A stretch of 64,000 nucleotides of DNA from Moesziomyces globuligerus. Taxonomy: Eukaryota > Basidiomycota > Ustilaginomycetes > Ustilaginales > Ustilaginaceae. The translations under genes were made by a program, and so were the position numbers. Of this stretch, positions 40,700-49,869 are shown in pieces. The stretch spans positions 248,001 through 312,000 of the forward strand of contig JARVLF010000005.1 of NCBI GenBank assembly GCA_030849465.1, written 5' to 3'. Position 1 is the first letter of the stretch, and every line of letters begins with the position of its first letter. Under the pieces are notes generated by a model that saw nothing but the letters and a program-made list of their open reading frames with translations, had not been told where the DNA came from and did not search any database.

Positions 40700-41453
40700 G
40701 CTGAACGGTGGGAGATAGACGTCGTCGTGAGTGGAGCAAAAGTGAGCTAGCTATATACTCACATGGATCCCCAGGCTGGCTCTAGCTTTTTTCCCCTCGG
40801 ATGGGCATCGATGGGCATGGCATCGTGGACACGGCGTGGCTCGATGGTCTCGCGACGCACGGCATGCCAGAGGACGGCATACGGACGGCCGGAAGCACAA
40901 CGCCACGCGAGCTATGGCTTCTTCGGCTGCAAGCGCGCCCGCGCTCGAGATCGCAACCAGCATCAGCATCGACGCCGACGCCGAGTCGCTCATCGCTCAA
41001 CGCTCTCGGGCTTCCCCGCTAGGCTGCATCGGTCGCGCGCGCTTGGACCGTGCCATTCGTGCATGGCGTAACTCCACATGCAGCTCTGGTGCGAGGGGGC
41101 GTGACCAAAAGGTTGCAGCGCTGCTCACTCATCTGTGCCGTACTCACCCTGCAGCTGCAGCCGCATCGCTGCACCGCCGTCTATCGCCGATGCTGCATTT
41201 TTGGCCCCGAAAGCCTGGGAACGCCAGCTTAACATCTTTGGATCGGGTTTTAGATCCTTAATCGTTACAAATCGGCGATTCGGTGATGCGCAGTGTCTTC
41301 ATCGTGCAGCTCCGAATTCGGACCCTCTCCGAAAGCTGTGATGTCCCCCACGCGGTCCCGCCGACCATCATCACCTTTCTCTCATACCACCAGAACTTCA
41401 CCTCCACGCCGTCTGAATCGACAGATAGCTGAAGCATACGGGATATAGCCACG

Positions 41454-41830
41454 ATGACGACCGTCAACAAGCCGGTTCCGTCGGTGATCCGACCAGGAAA
41501 GGCCCCCGAGGGGCCCCCGGGCTGGGAGGAACGTCGGATCGAAAAGCAGATCCAGGATCAGCAGAGCGTCGAGAAGCAGAACCATCGACGCGAGAACTCG
41601 ACCGGCCTCGCTGGCATCAAGGAGAAGGTGCACAAGATCGGCGAAAAGATGCATCTCGTAGAACCCAAGGACCCCACCCAAAGAACCGCCGCCCAGCTCC
41701 AGGTAGGTTGCTCACTCACAAGGACCAGATCCACTCAAAGCCCTCTGCTGACCTTCGCCCTCTTTTTCTTTGCCTTTGGCCACAATAGGACGCTTCCACC
41801 ATGCCAGAAAAAGCGCCCATCCACCAGTAG
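41454..41830 (+). CDS. Unrecognised 96-residue hydrophilic protein
   Basis: Two exons: 41454-41702 and 41789-41830, joined across an 86-nt intron (donor GTAGGT, branch CTGCTGACC, acceptor AATAG), phase 0. They encode 96 aa from MTTVNKPVPSVIRPGKAPEG to EKAPIHQ. Without splicing the frame would run 78 further codons through the intron and past the next gene's end, so the spliced form is preferred. The protein is Lys/Glu/Gln-rich with a likely helix (GWEERRIEKQIQDQQSVEKQ) and a second Lys-rich amphipathic segment (GIKEKVHKIGEKMHLVEPK). It has no signal peptide, membrane span or Cys pair. I do not recognise the family. It converges on FOL1, with 96 bp between the stops. Confidence 0.7.
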
Positions 41831-41926
41831 CTCGCTGCTACCTCGAACTCACTCCCACGGACACTTGTGCCTAAATCCGACTGTATTTCTACCATCTGCT
41901 TGGTTGCTGTGTCGTCTGTGCGAGGC

Positions 41927-44656
41927 TCAGGAACGGTAGATGGCGTCCGAGGTGACGGCGACGTCACGGATCTGTTCGACGTCGTGGACTCTCAGCACGT
42001 CGGCGCCGGAAGCGATGGCAGCTGTGCAGGCGGCCGCGGTCGCATACACGCGCTGCTTGGGATCCTGCTTGCCCGTGATGTGGCCGAGGAACTTCTTGCG
42101 CGAGACGCCGATGAGCAGGGGAAACGAGACGAGCGAGCAGCACGGCCTGTGGATGGTATCGACCGAGCCGTCTGCATCGCGCGCGGGCGTGGCCGCGCCC
42201 GAATACGCATTGCCCCTGCCCTTGTTCGACTGAGCTACGGCCTCGGGCTGCGTCAGACGCGCCAGGCCGCGCAGCAGCGAGAGGTTGCCGGTGCTGTCCT
42301 TTGCAAAACCAATACCGGGGTCGAGGACGATGTTCCATCGACGAACGCCCGCACGCAAGGCACGCTCCAGACGCATCTCGAGCTCGGCTCGCACCCCGGC
42401 TACGACATCGCCTCCCTCGTAGGCCGTGAGACCGTTCATGGTTTTGCTGTCGCCGCGCATGTGCATGAGGATGTAGGGACACCTCCATCGCCTGGCTACG
42501 TCGAGAATCGCCGCATCCCGCTCCCCGCCCGAGACGTCGTTGATCATATCCGCTCCTGCGGCCAGCGCTCCCTCGGCCACCGAAGCACGGAACGTGTCGA
42601 CCGAGATCGGAACCGTCAAGCCAGCCGAGCGAACCGCCTGGATCACCGACACGACGCGCCTCGTCTCCTCGACCGCATCCACCTCAACGGCATCGGGTGC
42701 AGTGCTCATGCCGCCCACATCCACCACATCCACGCCTTGCTCGACCATCTTTTGCACCGAGCGAACCGCGTTGTCGGCGACGAGGTTGTCTCCGCCGTCG
42801 GAGAACGAGTCGGGGGTGGCGTTGATGATGCCCATGACAAACGTCTTGGAGGCCCATGTCCAGGTCTTTGTGTCTGCGGACGACGAGGATGAGCGCGTGC
42901 TGGGCGACGGGATGGGCAGCACCTTGCGGATGCCGCTCGGCACGTAGTCGGGTGATTTCTGCAGCATGACGAGCAGCTGCGAGATTGTGCGCGAGTGCGT
43001 GGGATGCTCAAAGTCCGGAAGGATGTCCTTGAGCGGCTCGAGGACGAACTCGCGCTCCTTGATGGCCGGATGCGGCACGACGAGGCGCGGCGCATCGTCG
43101 ATCTCGAGATGGTCGTACAGGAGGATGTCGAGATCGACGGAGCGTGGTCCCTTGTCTGGCACGCCGGTCTTGTCGCGACCGAGCCGGAGCTCGATGGACT
43201 GTGTGAGGGCGAGAAGGTCGTGCGGACTGAGCTTTGTGGCGATGCGGCAGGCGGCGTTGAGGAAGTTGGGCTGGTCGAGCACGTACATGGGCGCGGTCTC
43301 GTAGAGGAAGCTGGTGTCGACGAGCGTGCAGTCGTCGGCCTCGCTGAGCGCCTGGACGGCCGCCTCGATATTGGCGGCGCGGTCGCCGACGTTGGAGCCG
43401 AGCGCGATGGCAGCGACGTGCCAGCCAGATTGCGCATCCAGCGCGGAAGCGGAAGCGGAAGAGGCGCGGACGGGTGCGCTGGCGTCCAGAGCCGTCGCCA
43501 GCTGCGTGCGCACTGGGGCTGCAGCAGCGTCGGGATGGGCCTGAGCACGGAGGCGCTGTTGCTCGAGCGCAGCTTCGTGCTCGAAGAAGGCGCGCGTACG
43601 CTCGACCTCGACGCCGGCGCTGGCAGCATACATGATGGCGCTGGGTTTGTCGACACTGACGCGGATCCTCTCGACCTTGTTCTGAAGCGCGGCTACGCGG
43701 GCAATGGAGGTGGCGAGGCTCTCGACCGTCTTGTAGGAGCTGGCTTCGACGTAAGCAGAGATGCTGCGGACGAGGGTGCGGTAGTTGTGCTGGCGGTTGA
43801 CGACGTCGACGGCGCCGAGGTTGGAGTCGGCCGAGGCGGTGGCACGCGAGAGGCCCGAGTAGACGACGAGGTTGAGTTTGACGTTCTGCTTGTCCTCCCT
43901 CTCCCACGGATTGACGCCGATGATGGTGTTGATGATAAGGTCACGCACGATGACCTTGTCGTCGAGCGCGAGCTCCGAGTTGGGCACCAGACGAAGCGCG
44001 TCGAGCTGGTCGAGGGTGTCAAAGTCGGCGGGGAGAGGGGTGGCGTCGGGGAGCATGTAGTCTTTACGTGTGCGTGCGATCTGGACGCCGGCGGAAGCAG
44101 CGTGGAGGAGCGAGCGAGGCTTCTCGACGTTGAGCGTGACCTTGGGTGCATGAAGCACAAAGATGCAGACCTTGGCGAGGCCTTCGGCAAGCGCCTCGAG
44201 GCTGCGGTAGCGGTGGGACGCGCAGTGGGCTTCGAGCTGCTTGACGAGGATGCCGTAATGGATGCTGTGGGGGAGGTGGTCCGACTTGCCGGCCATCGAG
44301 ACGTCGGTGTGCACGCGCGCGTCGATGGTGACCGGCTGGGCCTGGACGCGCTCCCAGTTGTCGACGCCGACGATCATGCGCACGGTCAACTTCTTGACGA
44401 CGATGATGTCTGGCAGCGCCATAGTGGCAGCGGCAGCGGCGGCGGCAGATGATGCCATGTTAGTAGAGCAGCGATGGCGGCGGCCGGGTGTGTGCTGCCA
44501 AGATTCAGTTGTGTCGGGAGTGCCGAAGGGTGGGGCCAGGTGGTGGCGCTGGCTGAGCAGCAAAGCGCTCGAGGAGGTGGCGCGAGCAAAGGATCTTCCG
44601 ACGGCAGCAGAGACGGAGGTTTTGGATCTGAAGAGAGCTCGGGTTAGGATCTGCAT
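41927..44656 (-). CDS. FOL1: Trifunctional folate synthesis protein (DHNA-HPPK-DHPS)
   Basis: The chosen start at 44656 gives 909 aa and an N-terminus (MQILTRALFRSKTSVSAAVG) rich in Arg, Ser and Ala without acids, as in a mitochondrial presequence; yeast Fol1 is mitochondrial. Alternatives are Met at 44458 and an open extension to 44869. Two dihydroneopterin aldolase domains follow (about 79-195 and 230-345). HPPK spans about 410-560, with ALGSNVGD and the signature GPRSVDLDILLYD. Dihydropteroate synthase (about 600-909) has MGIINATPDSFSDGG, DVGGMST, PISVDT, LDPGIGFAKD and GVSRKKFLG. The protein carries out three consecutive steps from dihydroneopterin to dihydropteroate, and DHPS is the sulfonamide target. 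A Ser/Gly-rich insert of about 40 residues sits inside DHPS. Confidence 0.95.
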   Translation of the reverse strand: MQILTRALFRSKTSVSAAVGRSFARATSSSALLLSQRHHLAPPFGTPDTTESWQHTPGRRHRCSTNMASSAAAAAAATMALPDIIVVKKLTVRMIVGVDNWERVQAQPVTIDARVHTDVSMAGKSDHLPHSIHYGILVKQLEAHCASHRYRSLEALAEGLAKVCIFVLHAPKVTLNVEKPRSLLHAASAGVQIARTRKDYMLPDATPLPADFDTLDQLDALRLVPNSELALDDKVIVRDLIINTIIGVNPWEREDKQNVKLNLVVYSGLSRATASADSNLGAVDVVNRQHNYRTLVRSISAYVEASSYKTVESLATSIARVAALQNKVERIRVSVDKPSAIMYAASAGVEVERTRAFFEHEAALEQQRLRAQAHPDAAAAPVRTQLATALDASAPVRASSASASALDAQSGWHVAAIALGSNVGDRAANIEAAVQALSEADDCTLVDTSFLYETAPMYVLDQPNFLNAACRIATKLSPHDLLALTQSIELRLGRDKTGVPDKGPRSVDLDILLYDHLEIDDAPRLVVPHPAIKEREFVLEPLKDILPDFEHPTHSRTISQLLVMLQKSPDYVPSGIRKVLPIPSPSTRSSSSSADTKTWTWASKTFVMGIINATPDSFSDGGDNLVADNAVRSVQKMVEQGVDVVDVGGMSTAPDAVEVDAVEETRRVVSVIQAVRSAGLTVPISVDTFRASVAEGALAAGADMINDVSGGERDAAILDVARRWRCPYILMHMRGDSKTMNGLTAYEGGDVVAGVRAELEMRLERALRAGVRRWNIVLDPGIGFAKDSTGNLSLLRGLARLTQPEAVAQSNKGRGNAYSGAATPARDADGSVDTIHRPCCSLVSFPLLIGVSRKKFLGHITGKQDPKQRVYATAAACTAAIASGADVLRVHDVEQIRDVAVTSDAIYRS

Positions 44657-45485
44657 GCCATCACTGCAATCACAGATACCATTCTTCTCGAGGTCGGTGG
44701 AGATTCGACGTCGATGAGAGCAACGTTCGGCTACCTCCGAGTCGACTTTGTTGGCTCTGACTCGGCTCGCGAGCTTGAATAAGCTCTCCCTTCGGACCTT
44801 GCGAGCCAGGGCTGGAAGCGCATCCATCCTCATCTTGATTTCTGGCCTGAGCTCAATTTTGCTCTCCACGCCTCTTTTTGCTCCACAGCATCCTCACCCC
44901 CACACACAGCGCACATAAGAGGAAAAGGAAAAGGAAAAGTGAGCCCAAAAGTGGACCGAAATTCTTAAAGCCGGGTCGCGACCTTGAGTCGAGTCTGTGA
45001 GTTGTGGTTTTTGGCTTTTGGCGCAGCAGCGACTCACAACCTCCGCTTGCCCGTCTCGGCCATTTTCCAGGCGACTGAGCGTTTTTACAGAATCAGCGCC
45101 GCTGCCACCAGCTCCATCCAGCTAGCTGAAGCTAGCTGTTATTTAGCCCCCTTCGCCATTCGCCCAGCAGCAGCAGCAGCAGCAGCAACACGCAAGCTCG
45201 ACGACCGCCATCCTCCCGCAGAGCTCATCAGTCGCTGCCCACGCTCCGGTCACCGCCTCGACCCTTTCACGAATCTCCCAATCGTGCGGCGGCTGCCCTC
45301 GTTGCGCGCACCTCTACCTTCTTCAAGCGCTTCCGGTAGCGCGACTCGGCGACATGTTCCATACGGCAGTCTCCATCCCTCTCGAATCCTATTGCGCTTC
45401 GCCCCGCTAACCGCACCGCTCGTATCACTCTGACGCAGCCACTTGCTTCGTCGCCGGTGCGCTCGCCACCTCCCTGTGGCCCAGC
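44657..45485. promoter_or_regulatory. Shared 5' region of FOL1 and the EST1/SMG6-like gene
   Basis: 829 bp between divergent genes. It holds a GGAAAA repeat near 44920-44939, short AGCTAGCT repeats at 45119-45137 and seven CAG units at 45165-45185, probably in the 5' UTR of the plus-strand gene. I see no clear TATA box. The FOL1 frame stays open to 44869 but that extension is not convincing. Confidence 0.45.
45165..45185. repeat. CAG microsatellite (7 units)
   Basis: Seven perfect CAG triplets about 300 bp upstream of the EST1/SMG6-like start codon, outside coding sequence, followed by CAA. Confidence 0.8.
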
Positions 45486-48400
45486 ATGCCGTTCCAGAGA
45501 TCAGACAGCGCCGCCTCCACCCAGCTCCTCTTCACGCCCGGCCCCGCATTGGGTGCCTCGGAGTTTGCGTCATCATCCGCTGCCATGATGCCCAGCAAGT
45601 CGGCGCTCGCAGAGTCGTCTTCCAAGCCACGCGATGCGTCCCTCGCTCAGCACGCTCCTCCCGCTCGCAAACAGCACCACGTCTCGTTTCAAGACGATCC
45701 CGAACCACCACCCAAGCCCAACAGGAGGCGAGAGCGAAGTCATCGCTCCTCCCAATCAAGCTCGCGCGCCGAGGCCTCAGACCACAAAGATAGGAGCTCC
45801 GAGCACGGCAGCGCCAAACACTCCACCTCTCGCGCCTCCTCTCGCCAAGGTCGCAACGACCCCAGCGAACCAGAGTCGTCCAAGTCGGCCGGCGCAGACA
45901 GCGCACCCGCCTCCTCCTCCTCCCGCAACCGCAGATCCGCGCGCAATCGCAAGGACAAGCGCTCCGAGCGCAACGCCCAACGTGCCAGCTCCGAGCCTGC
46001 CGCAAGCGCCACAGACGCTCTCCCGCACTCCCGGCCCCACTCCCGCGCGGCTACCTCCACCAAGTCCGAAGCATCTACTTCGGCATCCAAACGCGATCCC
46101 AGATCTCGTGAGCCCAGCGCTTCGGGCAGGAGCAGCAGGAATCACTCGAATCAAGGCATCCTTCCGGACCTCCGCAGCGCCAATGACGCTTCTCGCTCCG
46201 AGTCCGCCGCCCGCTCCCAACACTCGTCCTCCAGCCGGCGCGATCGCTTCGCCCGCTCTAATGACACCAGAAGTACACCCGGCGACGCCCCCGCCGCTCG
46301 CGATGGCCGCCAGCTATTCGATCCAAGGCGCGACGACCCGGTCAAGTTCGCCTCCCAGCACAGATTGCAGGTCGATGAGCGCGCCCGCACCGGTTCCAGC
46401 GTCTCGTCTCCCCGCCTAGCTTCTTCTTCTTCTCTACAGCCCCAGATCCTCATGCGAGCAGATGCCTCCGAGTGTTTGAACCCAAGCGCACACGCACGCA
46501 GCCCCATCATCAAGCCCGCCATCTCCGACGTCGCCTTCACTCCGGCCATAGATCCCGCCGATCCGCGCGCCCTACAGGCTCACGTGGCCGAGATCAAGAA
46601 AGTCTACCAGTCCATCTCGGCCATGGAAAAGTCATTGCAAGACACGCATCTGGCCGAGGCCGAACGAGCACGCATCGACATGGCCGACTACATCCCTCCC
46701 GACGTGCGCGACCCCTCCCACTGGATCACCATGATCGGCAGGCACCGTAGCCTCGCCGACCTCCATTCATCCTTCTTCGAGATGACCTGCCGACCCGAGC
46801 TGCCCCGCTCCGTCCAGGAGCTCGCCGAGACGTACAACCTGCCCTCGCGCCTGTGGCAGAATGCTTTCCACCTCATGCTCGAGAGCCTGCGCACCAACTT
46901 GGCCTCCCAGCCGTCCGCTCACGCCTCCAACCGAAAGGCCGAGCTGCTCGACTACCTCACCGAGTTCATCTACTTTGCCTACTCGTTCTATTCCGCACTC
47001 CACGAGTCCGAGACGTACAAGAACTTCCGCAGGGCGTGGATCGAGAGCCTCGGCGATCTCTCCCGCTACCGCATGGCCGTCGCAGGTCTGGCGGCTAGCA
47101 TGGCCATCGACGGTGGTGGCGACGAGATCAGGAACAAGCGCCACGAAGACAGCCGCCGTGCCCTCGCCGTGGATGCGCGCATCGACGATCCCCACGACGA
47201 CACGGACGACGATGCCGACGACGACGACTCGCTCGAGGACATCAATTTCCGTGCAGGTGCAGATCGCGCCGATGCTCGCCGGCGCAGGTCCGGTCGAGGG
47301 CGCCGCGGCGCCGCATCTCGCGGCGACAACGTCGACAAGGCCAGCATCGGGAGCGCAGCTCTCGGAGACTGGGAGTGGACCGAGAAGGAGACCTGGCGTC
47401 AGACCGCCAAGGACTGGTATGCCATGGGCATCACAGAGGCCCCCAACGCCGGTCGGCTCCACCATCATCTGGGTGTGCTCAGCCGCGGTGACAACGACTT
47501 GCGGGCTCTACACCACCTCGCCAAGAGCCTCGTCACCACCAAGCCCTTCCCTTCGGCGAGGGACAGTCTGCTGACGCTCTTTGACCAGGAGCGGCAGTCG
47601 CGCCGACTCGGTCGCGACAGCTCCATCGAGGAGCTCTTCCTGTATCTGCACGGCCTCCTCATCACGCGGATCCAGCTCGACGACTTTGAGCCCGTGTTCG
47701 ACCGCCTGCTGGCGCAACTCTCCTCGCTCATCGAGGAGCACGGTCCGGCGGCGCTGCCGCAGTCCACGTGGACCATGATGGCGACGGTCAACATCGCCGG
47801 CCTGTTCGAGTACGGCTCGGACGACGCCGTGCTCGGTGATCTGCTGCTGCAGCCCAAGTCGGGCCGACGCGCGCCGCACACCGAGAGGTCCAAGGCGAGC
47901 GTGCCCACGGCGATCCTCGTCAGCGCGAGCACGGCCAAGACGGACGACAACCTGCTGAGCGAGCTGCCGCGCGACGCCGAGTGGGACGATCCGAGCGAGG
48001 ACGAGGACGAGGCGGGCGACGAGTTGCAGCTCATCGCGCTCGAGCCCAAGGCGGGCGCCGACGAGGGCGAGGCGGCCGGCGAGGTGCTGCCGGACGCGTT
48101 GGAGCGCGCCGCGCGGCTGTGCTTTGCGATGCAGGCGCTGACGTTTGATCTGACGAGCGCCGACGCCAGCCTGCGCTCCAACCCGTACAACACCACCGTG
48201 GCGACCTTTCTGCTCTCGCTCTGCCAGTCCAAGAAGGCGTTCCGCATGCTGGAGCGCTTCGTCCCCTGGGAGGCGTGGCTGCAGCGCCTCGACGCCTCGC
48301 TCGGCCTCGTCGAGCGCAGCTGGCCCAAGGTGCTGGCGAGCTCGTACATCACGCCGCCGCTGCTGCTGCCCGAGGACTACTGCCTGCGCGGCGTGGTCGG

Positions 48401-49733
48401 CCTCTCGCGCCAGCTGTACGACCGGCAGCTCTGGCGACCCGCAGCCCACGACGCCGTCGGCTCGGGCGTGCACGCCTTTGCCAACGAGGTCGAGGTGCTC
48501 GATGCCGAGGACGGTGAGCTCTACACGCGCGCCGAGTCGGCGTGGCGGGCGGGCGCCGCGCGCCGAGGAGAACGCGAAGAGGCCGCCGCGACGCTGGATG
48601 CGGTGAGGCTGTATCGCATGGCGTTTGTCGCGCGCAAACTCGCGCGCGCCGGGCGCGGCTTTGAGCTCGACGGCAAGACGACCAGGCTGGGCATCTCGAG
48701 GATGCTGGTCACGCGCCAGCTGCGGAGGCGGATGCAGGAGGAGCAGCGCGAGCTCGAGGCGCGCATTCGTACGCTGCGGCTGCAGTCATCGGTGGGCGGC
48801 GAGCGCGCGCCCGACGAGCAGTCCGAGGCCACAGCGGAGGATGAACAGGAGGGTCAGGCGGACGAGGATGACGACTTTGACAGCGACTGGGAAGTGGACG
48901 ATGCACCGGCGGTACGCGAGACTGTGCCTAGTCTGGACGCGGTGCTGTCGGTGGCGGAGGGTGGGGATGCGAGCGACGAGATGCAGGCGCTGCATGCGCG
49001 GAGCTGCTATCTGCGCGAGGTGCTGAGCAGCGTGCAGCAGTCGATCTCGGGGCGGCTGCCGGGGCGTGCGGTGGCGCCAGAGCGGTTGGCGAGGCACCGG
49101 CCCACCGAGGCGGCGTGCGAGGGCATCGTGGCAGGGTATACGGTGCTTGTGGTGGACACCAACGTGATCGTCACGCCGGGCGAGGTGGTGGTGCGCCTCA
49201 TCGAGTCGCAGCGCTGGACGCTCATCATCCCGCTCGCCGTCGTCACCGAGTTGGACGGACTGCGACGCAACGATACCGAGCTGGGTCGGGAGGCGGAGCG
49301 TGCGATCCGCATGCTCGAGGCGCGCATCCGCTCGCACCCAAAGTGCGTCAAGGTCCAGACAAGCCGTGGCAACTACCTCAGCGATCTCGCGTGTCGCTCC
49401 GAGCACATTGATTTCGCCTGGCAGGGCTCCGCCGTCGACGAGACGCAGGGCGAGGCCGAGCGCGCAGACGCAAAGTCGGCCGCTGCAAGGAACGTCGACG
49501 AGGTCATACTCCGCATTCTGGCTTGGCAGAACGAAAACTTTGTCGACCGTCGAAATCTTCTCCGCGCCGGCATGCGGGTCAAAGAGGAGCGCAGCGACGT
49601 CGACACAGCCGCCGCACACAGGTGCGTCCTCCTCACCCTCGACCGCAACCTCCGTCTCAAGGCAAAGAGTCGCGGACTCGCCAGTCTCGACGCCAAAGCT
49701 GCCGCTCAGCTCCTAGACCTCCCCTCGTGGTGA
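45486..49733 (+). CDS. EST1/SMG6-like protein with C-terminal PIN nuclease domain
   Basis: A single exon encodes 1415 aa. Residues 1-340 are Ser/Arg-rich and disordered. An EST1-type 14-3-3-like and helical-repeat region follows (about 370-900), with typical WRQTAKDWYAMGITEAPNAG and RLHHHLGVLSRGDNDLRALH segments; the first is preceded by an acidic Asp/Arg-rich loop. The C-terminal PIN domain (about 1215-1415) begins VLVVDTNVIV and keeps acidic residues D1224, E1255 and D1386 (LLTLDRNLRLKAKS), so it may be an active endonuclease. In animals SMG6 cleaves mRNA in nonsense-mediated decay and also associates with telomerase. Which role applies here is inferred. No intron is needed. It converges on the J-protein gene, 136 bp away. 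Confidence 0.88.
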   Translation: MPFQRSDSAASTQLLFTPGPALGASEFASSSAAMMPSKSALAESSSKPRDASLAQHAPPARKQHHVSFQDDPEPPPKPNRRRERSHRSSQSSSRAEASDHKDRSSEHGSAKHSTSRASSRQGRNDPSEPESSKSAGADSAPASSSSRNRRSARNRKDKRSERNAQRASSEPAASATDALPHSRPHSRAATSTKSEASTSASKRDPRSREPSASGRSSRNHSNQGILPDLRSANDASRSESAARSQHSSSSRRDRFARSNDTRSTPGDAPAARDGRQLFDPRRDDPVKFASQHRLQVDERARTGSSVSSPRLASSSSLQPQILMRADASECLNPSAHARSPIIKPAISDVAFTPAIDPADPRALQAHVAEIKKVYQSISAMEKSLQDTHLAEAERARIDMADYIPPDVRDPSHWITMIGRHRSLADLHSSFFEMTCRPELPRSVQELAETYNLPSRLWQNAFHLMLESLRTNLASQPSAHASNRKAELLDYLTEFIYFAYSFYSALHESETYKNFRRAWIESLGDLSRYRMAVAGLAASMAIDGGGDEIRNKRHEDSRRALAVDARIDDPHDDTDDDADDDDSLEDINFRAGADRADARRRRSGRGRRGAASRGDNVDKASIGSAALGDWEWTEKETWRQTAKDWYAMGITEAPNAGRLHHHLGVLSRGDNDLRALHHLAKSLVTTKPFPSARDSLLTLFDQERQSRRLGRDSSIEELFLYLHGLLITRIQLDDFEPVFDRLLAQLSSLIEEHGPAALPQSTWTMMATVNIAGLFEYGSDDAVLGDLLLQPKSGRRAPHTERSKASVPTAILVSASTAKTDDNLLSELPRDAEWDDPSEDEDEAGDELQLIALEPKAGADEGEAAGEVLPDALERAARLCFAMQALTFDLTSADASLRSNPYNTTVATFLLSLCQSKKAFRMLERFVPWEAWLQRLDASLGLVERSWPKVLASSYITPPLLLPEDYCLRGVVGLSRQLYDRQLWRPAAHDAVGSGVHAFANEVEVLDAEDGELYTRAESAWRAGAARRGEREEAAATLDAVRLYRMAFVARKLARAGRGFELDGKTTRLGISRMLVTRQLRRRMQEEQRELEARIRTLRLQSSVGGERAPDEQSEATAEDEQEGQADEDDDFDSDWEVDDAPAVRETVPSLDAVLSVAEGGDASDEMQALHARSCYLREVLSSVQQSISGRLPGRAVAPERLARHRPTEAACEGIVAGYTVLVVDTNVIVTPGEVVVRLIESQRWTLIIPLAVVTELDGLRRNDTELGREAERAIRMLEARIRSHPKCVKVQTSRGNYLSDLACRSEHIDFAWQGSAVDETQGEAERADAKSAAARNVDEVILRILAWQNENFVDRRNLLRAGMRVKEERSDVDTAAAHRCVLLTLDRNLRLKAKSRGLASLDAKAAAQLLDLPSW

Positions 49734-49869
49734 CGAGCAGTCTAGCTGAAAATGATACCAATTCTTGCTCGCTCGAACCGAAGAACCGAAAAAGAGCGCA
49801 TGTGTGGAGAAAAAAACGTGGATGCATTGCAAGAGCAAGAGAAAACATGCGTCGGGTGATGGTGGGCGT

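Larger units (their letters stand above)
39282..41453. other. 2.2-kb region without a supported gene
   Basis: This stretch lies between the start of formate dehydrogenase and the start of a small gene on the plus strand, so it should hold both promoters. It contains an AT-rich island (39878-39903), a 31-codon frame at 40604-40699 and a TATATA at about 40752. Several frames of 100-250 codons overlap on both strands, but none resembles a known family. A lineage-specific gene or a non-coding RNA cannot be excluded. Confidence 0.4.
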
